NCBI RefSeq assembly: GCF_023278565.1
Contig: NC_064672.1
Coordinates: 4,464,001 to 4,528,000, forward strand
From: Colletotrichum lupini
Taxonomy: Eukaryota; Ascomycota; Sordariomycetes; Glomerellales; Glomerellaceae
Length of the DNA stretch: 64,000 bases
Direction: 5' to 3'
Part shown: positions 21,436-33,046 of the stretch, piece after piece
Layout: every line of letters begins with the position of its first letter
How positions within the stretch are numbered: position 1 is the stretch's first letter
Made by a program: the position numbers and the translations under genes
The notes under the pieces: model-generated
What the model saw: only the letters and a program-made list of their open reading frames with translations
What the model was told of the DNA's origin: nothing
Database searches by the model: none

Positions 21436-24125
21436 TCATGCGACGGGTATGATTCGCGGAACGATCCACCACTCGTGATATGACTTGTCAGGAGTCGGCA
21501 CCTCGGCCTTGACCTTCAGTTCTCCGCCCTCGCCGCCCGACTTGTCCAGCGCCTTTCGCACAACCGACACGGCCAACCCCGTGGCGATGCACGCCTTGAG
21601 CCCGTTCTTCACCGACGGCACCCACCGATCATGCGACCCGACGGAAAACGCCTCGGCCTCGGAAAACTTGCTCATCACCTCCAGCGCCCTTTTCGCGCCC
21701 GCCACAGCCCGGTCGGCAAGCTCCAGCAGGTCGCGCGTCGGGCAGTCTGACTGCGAGGTGCCGACGGTGTATTCCTCAAACGTCGGGAGCGAGGGCAGGC
21801 CGATGGCGGCGAAGGGCTTCATGCGCAGCTCGTAGCGGAGCTCGTCGGTGCTGTAGGGTCGCGGGGGCGGGGTGATGAGGTGGTGGCGGTGGAGGACGGT
21901 GTAGAGGCAGCAGAGGGCGTCGGCGAGGCTTTCTGTCGCGGCGGCGTCGAGGAGGGTTTGGCGGAGGAAGGAGAGGGATTTGGTGTATTGGGCTTCTGCG
22001 ACGGGCGTGAGGCCCCCAGAGGACGATGATGATGTTGTTGATTTGTTGCTGGCCCCTGAGCGGGCTTGGTTCAGACTCCGGACGACGAACGATTTTATGC
22101 GCTCGACGTGTGTAAGGCGGTTCTTTGCGAGGAAGTTGAGGTACCAGTACATGCCGGCCAGCTCGTCCGGCTGGTAGACCTCAAGCTCGAAGCCGAGCTG
22201 GACGATCCACTCCATCTGTTTGATCTTGTACAGGTACGCCCACGACGAGAGCGGAAGTGACCACTGCTCGACGGGCTGGCCGGCGGCCGACTGATACACG
22301 AGGGGCCGCTCGCCGGTGTGCTCCTGAAGGACCTGGTCGATGTCCTCAGCGTCGAACTGGAGGCTCTCCCAGTCGCGGACAATGTGGCACAGGGTGCGGC
22401 GGACGCGGCACCGGTTCTGGCAAAAGGTGCGGAGGATGTCGAGGTAAGGCTGGGCGGCGCGCCTGCGGAAGGATTCCATGGTGTCGGCGATGGCTACACG
22501 CGGGTCCTGCGGGGCCTCGACGTCGTCGTTGGCGCGGTCGAGAAGGGGGCTGTTGGGGAGGGAGACGATGGAGAGGTCGTCGTCGAGGAGCTGGCGGATG
22601 GACTTGTGGCCGAGGACTTGCATGTCTTTGAAGAGGAAGCTTTGGAGGAGGGTGCGGACGAAGATGAGGGGCTGGGGCTTCTTCGCTTGGAAGGTTGTGA
22701 CGTAGGTCTAGACGTTTTTGTATGAGTAGTTGGTCAAAAGAATGGGGATGTGTTTGTGAGATAAGTACCTGGAGGCAGATGGCGTCGGTGTAGTCGAGCA
22801 CTCCCACAACTTCCAGTCCGTCGCTAATCATCTTCGTGAGGTGCCCAAAGGCGTCGTCAAAACTTATCTCGACAATCGGTCGCGGCGGCATCGTGCTGGC
22901 GAGCTTGCGTTGCAGTTTCGCACTACAAGCCTCAGGCACGGGCTTTCCGAGCGCATGAGTGCTCTTAATACCAGGAAGCAAATCCAGAGCCTCTTTCCAA
23001 GGGCTTCTGATGAGGGCCGGGTCTGTCCGGTACTGCGTGTGGTCTATGGCTGCGAGGAACGTGTATCGAAGGAGTAGCCTGTTGTTGAGGGCGTCTATGG
23101 TTTCCTTTGGTATCGAATCCGATAGTTGCCGCAGAATGAAGCTTGCGTCCTTGAGGACATCGCGTACAGACTCTACGCTGAAATCATCGAGGAGGATCCT
23201 GTTATACGTATTTGTGACAAAGTCCTCTTCCTATACCAGTTGGTTAGCTGAGGAGATGGATGTGTGTGGAGGTGAGGCAAGTCGCTGTGCGAAAAGACTC
23301 ACTTCATAGTAATGCTCATTCTTGATCCTCTCGTTGACATTGCCGCACGTCTTTAAGAGTCCCAAGCAATATGCTCGAAGAACGGCATGCATCGGCGCCG
23401 GCGGCGTGCCGTCGGCATCCCTGATAAAGTGCGCGTCGTCGATGGTGGCAGGATTCGGCATGAGAATCGACTCGACGTATACGCTTGTAAGGACGGTCTG
23501 AGAGAGAGGATATCCAACATGCCAGGCCATCTGCAAACCAAGTCAGCAGAGAGAAAATGACTCTACCGGCGCGATACTAACTTCATGGCAGAGCAGCTGG
23601 TCGATTATGCCAAGAACCTCCTCAGGGAGAAGAGGGCGTGTCACATCATAGTCCACGTCTAGCGAATCCTCGGCTTCCAAGCAACCGCTGTCCATCTTCG
23701 GGTCCATGATCTGGGTGGCCGTCAGTAGGGAGCCCCTCATAGTCTCCGTCAAACCCCTCATCGGCCCACGTACCTCGAGAGCCCCAACGGACTCAAACAA
23801 CGTGAAGAAGCCATCCTTGACCAGTTCGCCAGGGGCAAGCGCTGCGTAAGACGGTCAGTCCAACATCCTGTTTTCGTTATGGTAGGATTTCTGCAGCTTA
23901 CTCTCCGCGGCTGTCTTGAATTTTGACGTGATATCAAAAGCGACGATGCCGTTGTTTGACGCCTTGGGCGGAGGCGGCGGAGGGTGGGGTTGGCGGTCCA
24001 GCTCAAGCGAGAGCTTTGAAATGTCTTGAGAATCGGTGAGTGGAACGTGATGCCAAAAAAGGGTCTTGATCGGGCTGGGATATTTCCTTACCATCAGACA
24101 TTCCAAAGCCGGACGGGATGGCCAT
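21436..24125 (-). CDS. mak10: Mak10 (NAA35), auxiliary subunit of the NatC N-terminal acetyltransferase
   Basis: Seven exons (24125-24092, 24024-23902, 23841-23774, 23710-23582, 23530-23303, 23230-22769, 22707-21436) encode 771 residues; every junction preserves phase. Family hallmarks are IMDPKMDSG at the start of exon 4, the following LLPEEVLGIIDQLLCHE and MAWHVGYPLSQTVLT, and NEHYYEEEDF across the exon 5/6 junction. Mak10 is the large non-catalytic scaffold that binds Mak3 (NAA30) on the ribosome for co-translational acetylation of Met-Leu/Ile/Phe N-termini. Exon 2 contains a run of six prolines with one Lys. The ATG was chosen because the short first exon (MAIPSGFGMSD) splices cleanly into DISKLSLEL. 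The C-terminal half is helical and lower in conservation, as expected. Confidence 0.93.
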
Positions 24126-24797
24126 ATCAGCAACTGCACCTCATGAGACTCTTGGGTTGAGTGAGTGCGTTGAGTGCAGGTTTTAGTGAGGTCACAGTTG
24201 CATTGGCCTGGGCATGGATATGCCCATCAAGGAGAAAAAAAGGCCGGTAAATTCGGGAACGCGATGATTGCCCTAAGTCCCTTATGAAATGATTTTCAAC
24301 AAGCAGTTGAGAATAAAAGTGCAACGGTAACGTCTTTTGTCTCTACATGAAAACTGCGAATTTGGTGTTGTTGCAAATTACGGGTATATGGAACGGGAAA
24401 CATGGAGTGATTGACTGATCACAACCGAATTTGTCCGGCAGGCGGGCAAATTTGGGTGGAGGGAACCTGGAAAGCACGCCCAACATTCTGGCCAACGTCG
24501 AGCGAAAGCGCGCGCTGGTCACCCGCAACCCGCCCCCCGACCTCGCAACATTTCATCACCGGCCCCTGGCAGTGCACGTATTCAATTTAGATCGATCAAT
24601 AAGGTCTTAGCATGGCATTTCGATTGATAGATTTTATGCCCAGTTTTTCATATGATACAGCAGCTCAACTGTCAAGCTGAAGCCGGCGGGTACCCGGGGA
24701 GGGTGTCTTCACTCCCCATCATTCCCCATCTATCCCTCGACAACCCTCGGATGCAACTCCCTCTTTGTCTCTCTCACGCGTGTGTCGGTTCGGAAAT
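24126..24797. other. Intergenic region, MAK10 promoter and ATP15 3' end
   Basis: About 670 bp between the MAK10 start and the ATP15 stop, both on the minus strand. AT-rich with no supported ORF. Confidence 0.5.
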
Positions 24798-25214
24798 TTA
24801 CGAAGAAGGGGGAGGAGCGTTGACGGTGGCCTCAGCAAGGTTCTTGACCTCGCCCTGCTTGCCGTTCTGCGATTGTGGTAAATTGGAGTCAGCCATTCTG
24901 TTCGATGCCCATCGCCATATGTTCGGATCGCTTTCTCACCTCCCACTTGGCGAAACGGAGATCCATCTCTCCACGACGCTCAGCAATGAGTCTCTTGTCC
25001 TCCTTCAAGCTGCGGCGCACGACGCGCGAGGCGACGGCGAGGTAGCGGTTGTAGCTGGAAATCGGGGGTTGCCGGGTCAGCTTTTTCCTTCCTTTTCTCT
25101 CTCGGCTTTGGTCGCGGGTGCTGCCCAATTGCAACGGGTGCAAAGAGGGCTCGGGAGAAGGGCGTTCGTCAATTGAACTCACGTGATACCGGCGGCTTTC
25201 CAGGCGAAGACCAT
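24798..25214 (-). CDS. atp15: F1F0 ATP synthase subunit epsilon (Atp15), 71 residues
   Basis: Three very small exons (25214-25183, 25054-24940, 24866-24798) encode 71 residues. Seen: MVFAWKAAGIT, then TYNRYLAVASRVVRRSLKED, then RFAKWENGKQGEVKNL. This is the W(K/R)xAG-I-x-Y-x-x-Y-x-x-V-A pattern of mitochondrial ATP synthase epsilon (yeast Atp15, bovine epsilon). Donors are GTGAGT and GTGAGA; acceptors are TTCCAG and CGCAG. The subunit sits in the central stalk of F1 next to gamma and delta in the mitochondrial matrix. As in other species there is no long presequence: the start Met leads straight into the conserved helix. Its size makes it easy to miss, but the codon-exact splicing across three exons and the family pattern make it secure. 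Confidence 0.93.
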
Positions 25215-26239
25215 TTTGGCGGTTTGTTTGGTTTTGTTGATGGACGAGGTTATATGGGGGGGCAGTCAGCTCGGGCGGATGTGATCAATTGAAGGTTTCT
25301 GGATTCCCGAAGTGCAAGCTCCGAGTTCGATGCCTTTGTGGCCTGAGGCAGACAGAGCCTCAAGCGACGAGGACGGCACTGGACGGCTGAGCCGGTCCCC
25401 ACTCTTCTCAGGTTCTCTGTGCCTCACAGGCCTCGAAGCCAGGTACTTTGGTACTTGACCACACAGAACTCGGAAAGATGAGATGGCAGCATCCCTTTCT
25501 GATATTCAAACTTCACTGCAGCAACACAACACGAAATCTTTGTCGCTTGTCACCACGAGTAGCCTCGTTGGAGCCGGATCGTGCGGCTGTGAGGTCACGG
25601 CTATTCGGCGTTAAGCTTTGCACCATTTGAGGCTGTAATGCTCAGCTGCGTCATCGCCTTTTGCATGTCTAGTGCGACTTACAACGTGGAACGGGTTTCG
25701 CAGGAAAGCTGTTAGTCTAAGAGTTCGTGTAAAACGGGATTCCGGAGCAATTATCTTGGGCCTCTGCGCAACCACTCAGGAAGCCACCGTCCTCCCTAGC
25801 CACATACGACATGTTCCTGGACATTTTCTCTGATGTTTTTCGAGTGATGACAACGACTATTGCGTTTGTGCTTGATTACTAGCGAATCCAGGTGCGAGAG
25901 AGCCGCGTCTAGGTATCCTCCTTCTTCGATGCTTGCCAAACGGGCAGACTAACGTCGTTGATTCAATTCCGGCACTACTAATCCGGTGGCATGTACTTAA
26001 CACGCTTCTGTCCACGCGAACTTCCTTCCGATTGTCTTGCCTTGGGAGATAATCTAATGTACCGCGCTATCCTCGCCAAACAAGACCTTCAATACACGAG
26101 TTATAAGTACTTCGAGCCTGTCAAATTAAGCAGAGCACTTGCGTTGTCTACCCCAGTATCTTTAATTGGACCCATCAGTTAAGAGCATCAACTACGTGAA
26201 GTTGAACTGTCATCACTCACCCGATAGCCCTTGTCAGCC
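25215..26239. other. Divergent intergenic region, ATP15 / FAD monooxygenase
   Basis: About 1 kb between divergent starts. No ORF with coding character. A stretch resembling a tRNA B-box (GATTCAATTCC, near 25960) has no pairing arm or A-box and was not accepted as a tRNA. Confidence 0.5.
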
Positions 26240-27609
26240 ATGTCAAATCCCAAGATAGCAATCATAGGAGCAGGACCTGCAGGTAAGCTGCTTATTTTTA
26301 AAACATCCGTACTGCACCACGACCACGCTCATACGGATCTGCCCAGTCAGCGTGCAAACTGACAAATCTCCCGCCAGGATGTCTACTCGCACGCCTCTTA
26401 CACCTCGCCAAGATCGAAGCGACCGTCTTCGAGAGCGAGGCCTCGCCAAACTTTCGATCGCAGGGCGGGAGTCTGGATCTACACACAGACACCGGGCTGG
26501 CCGCGCTTAAGGAGGCAGGCCTCTTTGACGAGTTCCTCAAGCACGCGCGGTACGACGGCCAGTACATGGCCATCGTCGACAAGGACAACAAGCCGTGGTT
26601 CGTCAATTCCGCGACGGGGCTCGGTAGCTCGCTACAGGAGCGTCCGGAGATTGACCGGCCCAAGTTGCGTGAGATTCTTGCCGAGTCTCTTCCGCCGGAT
26701 ATGATTAAATGGGGTCACCGACTCAAGGAAGTCAGAGAAGACGGCAGTCTTGTGTTTGGACATATTAGTATTGGTGGTTTCGATCTGGTTGTAGGCGCAG
26801 ACGGGGCGTGGAGCAAGGTTCGCAAGCTTCTGGCGCCGGATATCAAGCCTCTGTGGACGGGAATCAAGTTATTCGGCATGAGCATCCCGAACGCGGCCGA
26901 GACGGCTCCTCAAGTGTACAAGCTTGCCAACAGGGGTAGCGTCTTTGCCAACAGCGACGGCAAGCGTCTCTCGATTCAACAGATGGGCGATGGCAGCCTG
27001 AGCATATATGCGTCGAGCACTGGCGGCGGCGGGGAGGACTGGGCGTCTCCCGAGGTCTGCGGGTATGATCCGCACGACCTCGAGGCAGTCAAGAAGGCGC
27101 TTCTGGTCTTATATCAGGACTGGGCTCCGGAGCTCACCGAGGCGATCATCAAGGCTGCGGGGGAGTGCACTCCTAGGTCGCTTTATATGCTCCCCGTGGG
27201 CTTCACCTGGCCGCACCGGCGCGGCGTGACAGTCATTGGAGATGCGGCGCACTTAATGACGCCATTTGCTGGCGAGGGAGTTAATGTTGCGCTTGAGGAT
27301 GCGATGAAGCTGGCCAAAGCCATCATCAGCGCCGTCGCCGAGAGCAGTGATGCAAGTGCAGATGCACCCAGATATCTAGATAAGAGGATCGAGGCGTTTG
27401 AGAAGGACATGTTCCCCCGGATGGAAAAGGTGCAGCGGCTGACGGACGAGCTCATGCACGACTTCATGTTCACTGAAGGTTCGCCGCGGACGACCATCGC
27501 GAGGTCGATAGCGAGGCATGTCAAGTTCGAGACGCCGTGGGTGTTGCATCCGTTGGCGAGTGCCATGGTACACTCATTCTTTTTCATGCGAAGGATGCTG
27601 GCGTCTTAG
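26240..27609 (+). CDS. FAD-dependent monooxygenase, TetX-like
   Basis: Two exons (26240-26282, 26378-27609) encode 424 residues; GCAG|gtaagc joins gccag|GATG to complete the dinucleotide-binding motif GAGPAG (residues 10-15). Further signatures are the DG motif in VVGADGAWSKVR (about 153-163) and the second FAD motif GDAAHLMTPFAGEGVN (about 302-317). This order defines class A flavoprotein aromatic hydroxylases; PFAGEGVN and the overall length point to the TetX-like subgroup that hydroxylates tetracycline-like or polyketide rings. Fungal members occur in secondary metabolism and in detoxification. No polyketide or terpene core gene lies within the window, so the substrate is unknown. A hydrophobic C-terminal segment (VHSFFFMRRM) is present. 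Confidence 0.88.
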
Positions 27610-27763
27610 TAGGAAGCAGGTGTGGCTGAGCTCCTTTTTGTAGAATGCGGTGAGGTATGGAACGAAGCACGATAGGTTTTGGAGTCGGGTTAAGGTCCCT
27701 GTAGCCCATGTTCATGCTTTATTTTCCGCACTTGGTGCCAATGGAACCCATGACTCTGGGAAA

Positions 27764-27778
27764 GGGGGGGGGGGGGGG
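27764..27778. repeat. G15 homopolymer
   Basis: Fifteen consecutive G residues after AAA, about 150 bp downstream of the monooxygenase stop; probably at or just past its 3' UTR. Confidence 0.9.
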
Positions 27779-27868
27779 TGCTTGACAGTGTGTGTTGGTT
27801 TGGTAGGGGTGGTTGTTGTATGTGAGGTTCCTTGTCATGTTGCTGGTGCGGCTCGGGGTGTAAGGAAG

Positions 27869-27872
<4 letters not shown>

Positions 27873-27906
<34 letters not shown>
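27873..27906. repeat. G34 homopolymer
   Basis: Thirty-four consecutive G residues, interrupted only at the flanks (GAG before, AGG after). The true length may differ, because such runs are hard to sequence. On the plus strand it could form stacked G-quadruplexes. Confidence 0.85.
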
Positions 27907-27907
<1 letters not shown>

Positions 27908-29260
27908 GGAAAGGACGAGGTGATCTTCTAGTTTGGCGAGTGGCGCAGTGCCCTGTCACGACCTGTCAACCGCAAGAAACGTGGCCAGGATTCCAGTAAT
28001 GACAAGCTCTGGATGCAACTGCTAGCACAAGATTTCGAAAGAGCTCAATGGTTCGTGGCGTAGATCATGGAGAATAAAGTACAACGAACCACTCGAGGAT
28101 TGGCCCTATGGTTGCAGTCTGGTGATGTAAGGATGCGACTGAGCCATGGACAGCCCAGCCAGGAGGGAAAAGGTTGAAACACCAGACTCGTTTTCCTCTG
28201 ACAACGGCTCGCAGGGTTTAGACGTTGAGCAAACACACCGTCACTCTTTGGTGGTCTGGTAGACTCGAATGACAGGAGGATAAATGGAAAGCTTGAATGC
28301 ACTGACCGTGGCTTCGTTGGCTTTTACCTCATCAGGGCGTCTGAAGAAAGAGCATCTATCCGTACAGTTCTGGAGCTAGCCGGAGTAACGCCCGGACGCT
28401 TCTCTCCATCCTGTATCTTGCACATGCGAGGTAGTGCATATCAGGTGGGCGTCCATCGCGATGAAGTTGAGATGTTCCCTTACGATATGAGGACTAGCTT
28501 TGAGATGTTCGTAGTGCACCCCGCTCTGCAGAGCAAACATCACAGACTATCAATGTTTTGAAACATTCGTTAGTGTTTCATCCATGATGTTGTATGCAAT
28601 TTCAGGCTCAAGGGGTGTGATAGTCCTGGTTCTGGTTGACATAGTGGTTGAGTGGTGGCGATGAACGATGAGTGGTGAGTGGTGAGTGCCCTGGTGGGTG
28701 GTACCGAGTTGTATGTCGAGTGGCTGGTAAACGGGGCACGTGCACCATGGATTCATCCTTGACCGGGGTGTCAAGCCACCGAGGAGCCAGTGGAAGGAGT
28801 CCAGTCAGCGCTCCACTGTCAGGATGAGGTGACGGGCAGCGGACTTGGACTGGGGGGGCCGCTTTACAGTACACCCGACGAGTACCGTGCCACGCGTGCC
28901 ACGAGGTACTCCGTACCTTATGCTTTACCTTTGGTACTCCGTTCTCTGACTGGGGGGAGGGGGATGACGGCGAACCAGGGCATAGAAATAGCCAAAGGGC
29001 AAGGTTAAAGAAAGAGGAGAACACTGAAGAAGAAAAAAGGCCTCTGAGAGCATGGAAAGTGTGCGGTCCCGTCCCCCTGGCCTTGGGGGCCTTTCCAATC
29101 TTTGGGCTGTAGAAGTTCTGGGTCTTTGGGCCGAAAAAAAGCTACGGATACGGCCAGAGACCTCTCCGCTTTCCGAACACGGTTAGACATTGCATATACG
29201 TGCTGCTACTTGTACCTCGTACATACATACCTCACCTGAAATTCCACATCCTAATTGCTG

Positions 29261-29296
29261 TGCTGTGCACCCTGCTGTGCACCCTGCTCTGCATTC
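29261..29296. repeat. 12-bp direct repeat, three copies
   Basis: TGCTGTGCACCC occurs twice in tandem (29261-29284), followed by a diverged third unit (TGCTCTGCATTC). It lies about 620 bp upstream of the BUD6 start and is probably a simple slippage product. Confidence 0.75.
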
Positions 29297-29917
29297 TGCA
29301 ATGCCTTTTTGCGCTCTACCATCTGCAACCGATCCTGGGCTTGTCGACTTTTCCTCCCTGAGGTTTCGCTACTAATAACACAATCTGCGACATTCTGCGC
29401 GCCTCACATCTTGTTACGGACGACAACGCCATCGACGGCGTCCCCGATAACGTCTCACCCACCACCTATATCGCAGAACTTCCGCTCGCTTCTTCGGGAC
29501 GCGTTTTAGCCCTTGCTTCTACAGCTTCCATCTCGCCCACAGAACACCCACCCACCCTTCGTACCGAACCGGACGGCTTCCCTACCGCCGACCACCGTTC
29601 GCCGTATCGATCTCTTCGCCCTCGGACTAGGCATCGAATGAGACGAAGCTCACCATATTGCCCCGACGTACGCACATACACCTCGGCAGCAGCTTCGCAG
29701 AGTCCGTTCTTTGCTGTCTTTGCTTCCCGTGGCATGAACTTCAATTTTCTGCTTCAATAAACGTTTGCGAGCCGATCCAGCCATTTCCACACGCTTCTCC
29801 CGACTCACTCGGCTTAACTTTTTGGGTACCTTATCTCGGAGAATCTGTTTGGGGAAGCGCAAGGAAGAGGTGGACCAGATCATCGCAAGGACAGAAAACC
29901 CGCCGACTTGAGTTACG

Positions 29918-32900
29918 ATGCAGGCGCCGACCCCTTCTCAGCGCATGCAACGGCGCTCCCCAGGTGCCGAACCTGGGCCGCCACCAAATGTGCCCGTCCG
30001 GTCAATATCACCGGGTACCGGTATGCAGCCGAGAGCTTCCAACGCCTCGAACCGATCCGCCCCGCCAAATGGGATGCGGAGGTCAAATGTGAGTCTGATT
30101 ACGCATTCCAACATCCGGGAAGCCACCCTCGAGCTTCCACCAGATACGATGACTGCGCAACGAGTCCTTGAGCCTCTGCCACCACTGTTCTTGTATGTCA
30201 GCAGCTGACCGAGTTTCAATCCACAGAATTCTACCAGCAGCAGCTCAGCCATGCCCTTATCGCAAATTGAGAAGAGCGTTACTCACTTGCTAGTCGCAAC
30301 CAAACAACTCCTGGAAACCCTCACACAATGGTCGCGCGGCCAAGCTACCGACGGTCAGGTTTCCGATGTGTACGTTAGACTAGGATACGAGTTCAACATG
30401 GCATGCCGAGCCTTCACTGCCATCAACGTGGACACCTCCGACCTGGGCAACGTTCCCGAACTGCTACGAAGCATACTAGAGTCTACCTTGAGCCAAGAAG
30501 CGAGCACCGAAAGCTTGGAGAAATACCTTCCACGAATTCGGGATATCATTATCAACCTGCTACATGGCCTGAAGCGCAAACAGCAAAAGTTGCGGCAAAA
30601 ACAACCACGAGACAGGGAAAGCGGGGGTTCAGCTAATGCGCCGGAGAGGACGACGAGCACGAGCACGATCGGCAGTGGGAACACGGGGTTGACGAATCTG
30701 TTGGAGGAGGGCATTCAGAATGGCTATCGACCAGACGCTCAGAGGGAATCCTCCCAATCTGCCGGTGCCGCCCCGACAAGCACCTCTCCAAGCCGTCGAC
30801 ACCTGCCCCCGAGAGACCAGTCGCGAGGTTCCGTCAACTCGGAGCAGTCTTCCATGTCTAGCACGACGATGCAAAACATACCCGTCATGCCTCCTTACCC
30901 CGGCGATGAGGCGACGATGCCCTCTGCGCCGTCTGGAGAAGTCAACGTTGACTCGTTCCCGCCGCCACCGCCTCCTCCAAAGCAGCAATCAAGCGCATTT
31001 GCGGCTTTGCAGAAGGGAGGTGATCTGGAGAGAAGAGCTTCCCGGCGTTACTCGCAGTATCAAATATCTAAGCACCTAGGCAGCGCCATGAATGGCGTGC
31101 CCATGCTGCCATCACAAAACTCCCCGATACCGAACCGTGGCCGGGGCGAAGTCCGGGAGTCTCTGCGTGCTGTTCAGACCCGAGAGACGCTCCGCCAAAA
31201 CCGGGCCTCGAAACAGCCGCAACTAGATACCTCTCCTGCACCGAGTCGTGCCGAGGCCGCAGCGGAGCTGTCGGCAGGCAGGCCCGAAAGCCCAACGATA
31301 CAAACGCCGGAAGACAAGTACCCTAAACCCAGCGCTACACTGAAAGGCCCTATGAGCGATGATCTCCCTATAATGTCACCCGACGACGATGATGGCAAGC
31401 CCGATCCACCGCGTAAAGATGAACCCAAGGTCTCATCAGGGATCAAGACCCCGGAGAAGAAGCGCGACGCCAGTTTTCTTCACGAGCAGTCTCCGCCCTT
31501 GACCACAGAACTCACTTTGTTCCTGCAATACAAGTCCAAAGTCAAGAAGTTTGTGCTACCTGAGGGGTACAGCGAGCTCTCGATTGGACGCCTTCAACTG
31601 GCGTTTATCGAAAAGTTCTCTTGGAACACACACTCCAATGGTGCTGATCTTCCAGAGATATACATTCAAGACCCCGTATCAGGGGTTAGGCACGAGCTCG
31701 AAGATCTGTCAGATATCAAGGATCGAACGGTGTTGGTTTTGAATGTCGAGCCACTCGATGAAGTAAAGCGCCATATCGATGAGGGCATTGGACAACTGAA
31801 GAAGATAGTACAGGATGTGAAGCAGAACCAAGACGACCAAGGTCTGGCCCTCCAGCGAGTTTCGGAACGTCAGCAAGAGGCGGTTGCGGAGATGGCCCGG
31901 CTTGCTGCCGCCCCTCCGGCGGTGTCTGCGCCTGCTGATGGATCCAAGTCAGTAAGCCTTGCTGGCGGCCGTAAGCTCGCTTCTGGACACATCACCGAGA
32001 TCCAGACTCTGCGCCGTGACCTTGCTGTCATGCGCCAGGCCTACTCCAGCTTCCAGTCGGAGATCCAAGGCTCAATGTCAGCCATCCGCAGCAAGGCAAG
32101 CAATGTCAAGGCGGCGGTGGTCAAGGCCTCGATACCGACCATTGATGGCGAAACCGGTCATGCGTACGTCACCAAGGGTCGCGAGCAGCTCAACACAGAT
32201 TCCGATCGGCTCGTCACAAAGGTCGACGACCTGCAAGATCTGGTTGAGGACCTCCGCAAAGATGTGGTTCTCCGTGGTGTGCGGCCTCTGCCTAGGCAAC
32301 TAGAGACTGTCGCCATGGATATCACGAAGCTTTCCAAGGAGCTCAAGAAGGTGGAGGACTACATGAAGGAAGAGAAGCCTATATGGACCAAGATCTGGGA
32401 GAAGGAGCTTGAGGACGTGTGCAAGGGCCGTGATGAGCTGCGCCTTATGGAGGATCTCATGATCGATTTGCAGGATGACCTGGAGAAGGCGTCCGAGACC
32501 TTTGCGCTCGTCGAGCAGGCTACCAAGGAGCAGCTAAAAGATAACGGGACGGGCGCCAGCGCCGGCAGCGCCCGCAACTTCTCCAAGGGCCTGAACGGCA
32601 TCGGCAACAGTCTCGACCCGAACGCGGCCAAGGATGGTGTCCTCGGCGAGGTGAGGGCGCTCCAGCCGAATCACGAGAACCGTCTCGAAGCCATCGAACG
32701 CGCGGAGAAGCTGAGGCAGAAGGAGCTCGAGGGCCGCAAGGGGAACGAGCTGCAGAGGGAGCTGTCCAACTTTGTCGAGGAGGGGAAGCTAAAGAAGTCC
32801 GGCGGCTTTGAGGAGGTGGAGCGGGCGAGGAAGGCCAAGGACGACATGATTCGGAGGCAGGTCTGGGAGAGGCAGAATGGCATTGTTACGGAGGAGGGCG

Positions 32901-33046
32901 AGGGGGAGGAGGAAGAGGAGGTTGAATACGAAGAAGTCGAAGAAGAGGAAGAAGAAGAGGAAGAGGAAGGAGAGGCGGGAGCGGAGGCTGAGGCGGCTGA
33001 GGCGGAGAAGGCTGCTGCTGCTGCTGCTGCGCCGCCGGCGCCATGA
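29918..33046 (+). CDS. bud6: Bud6/Aip3, actin-interacting polarisome protein
   Basis: Two exons (29918-30088, 30227-33046) encode 996 residues; AAT|gtgagt joins ccacag|AAT in phase. Seen: a disordered Pro/Ser-rich start, then a conserved N-terminal helical region (about 66-190, SQIEKSVTHLLVATKQLLETL...), a long Ser/Pro-rich linker, and the AIP3 C-terminal domain from about residue 480 (ELTLFLQYKSKVKKF, ...FSWN, IYIQDPVSGVRHELEDL) followed by a long coiled coil. Bud6 binds G-actin and formins and promotes actin-cable nucleation at hyphal tips and septa. The C-terminal 60 residues are extreme: mostly Glu, then an Ala-rich run ending APPAP, which adds an acidic tail beyond the core. The ATG has no in-frame competitor upstream in the exon. 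Confidence 0.93.

Larger units (their letters stand above)
27610..29917. other. Long intergenic region with G homopolymers, upstream of BUD6
   Basis: About 2.3 kb with no supported gene. It holds a G15 run (27764-27778), a G34 run (27873-27906), one copy of the intergenic 9-mer within GGTACTCCGTACC (9-mer 28907-28915), and a near-copy 25 bases on. A 12-bp direct repeat lies at 29261-29296. The last 700 bases are C- and CT-rich, as expected for the BUD6 promoter and leader. Confidence 0.6.

Noticed and set aside
25940..26000. B-box-like GATTCAATTCC
   Set aside because: No T-stem pairing, no A-box, no acceptor stem.
27610..29917. Secondary-metabolite cluster around the FAD monooxygenase
   Set aside because: No polyketide synthase, NRPS, terpene synthase, P450 or cluster regulator is present within the window.
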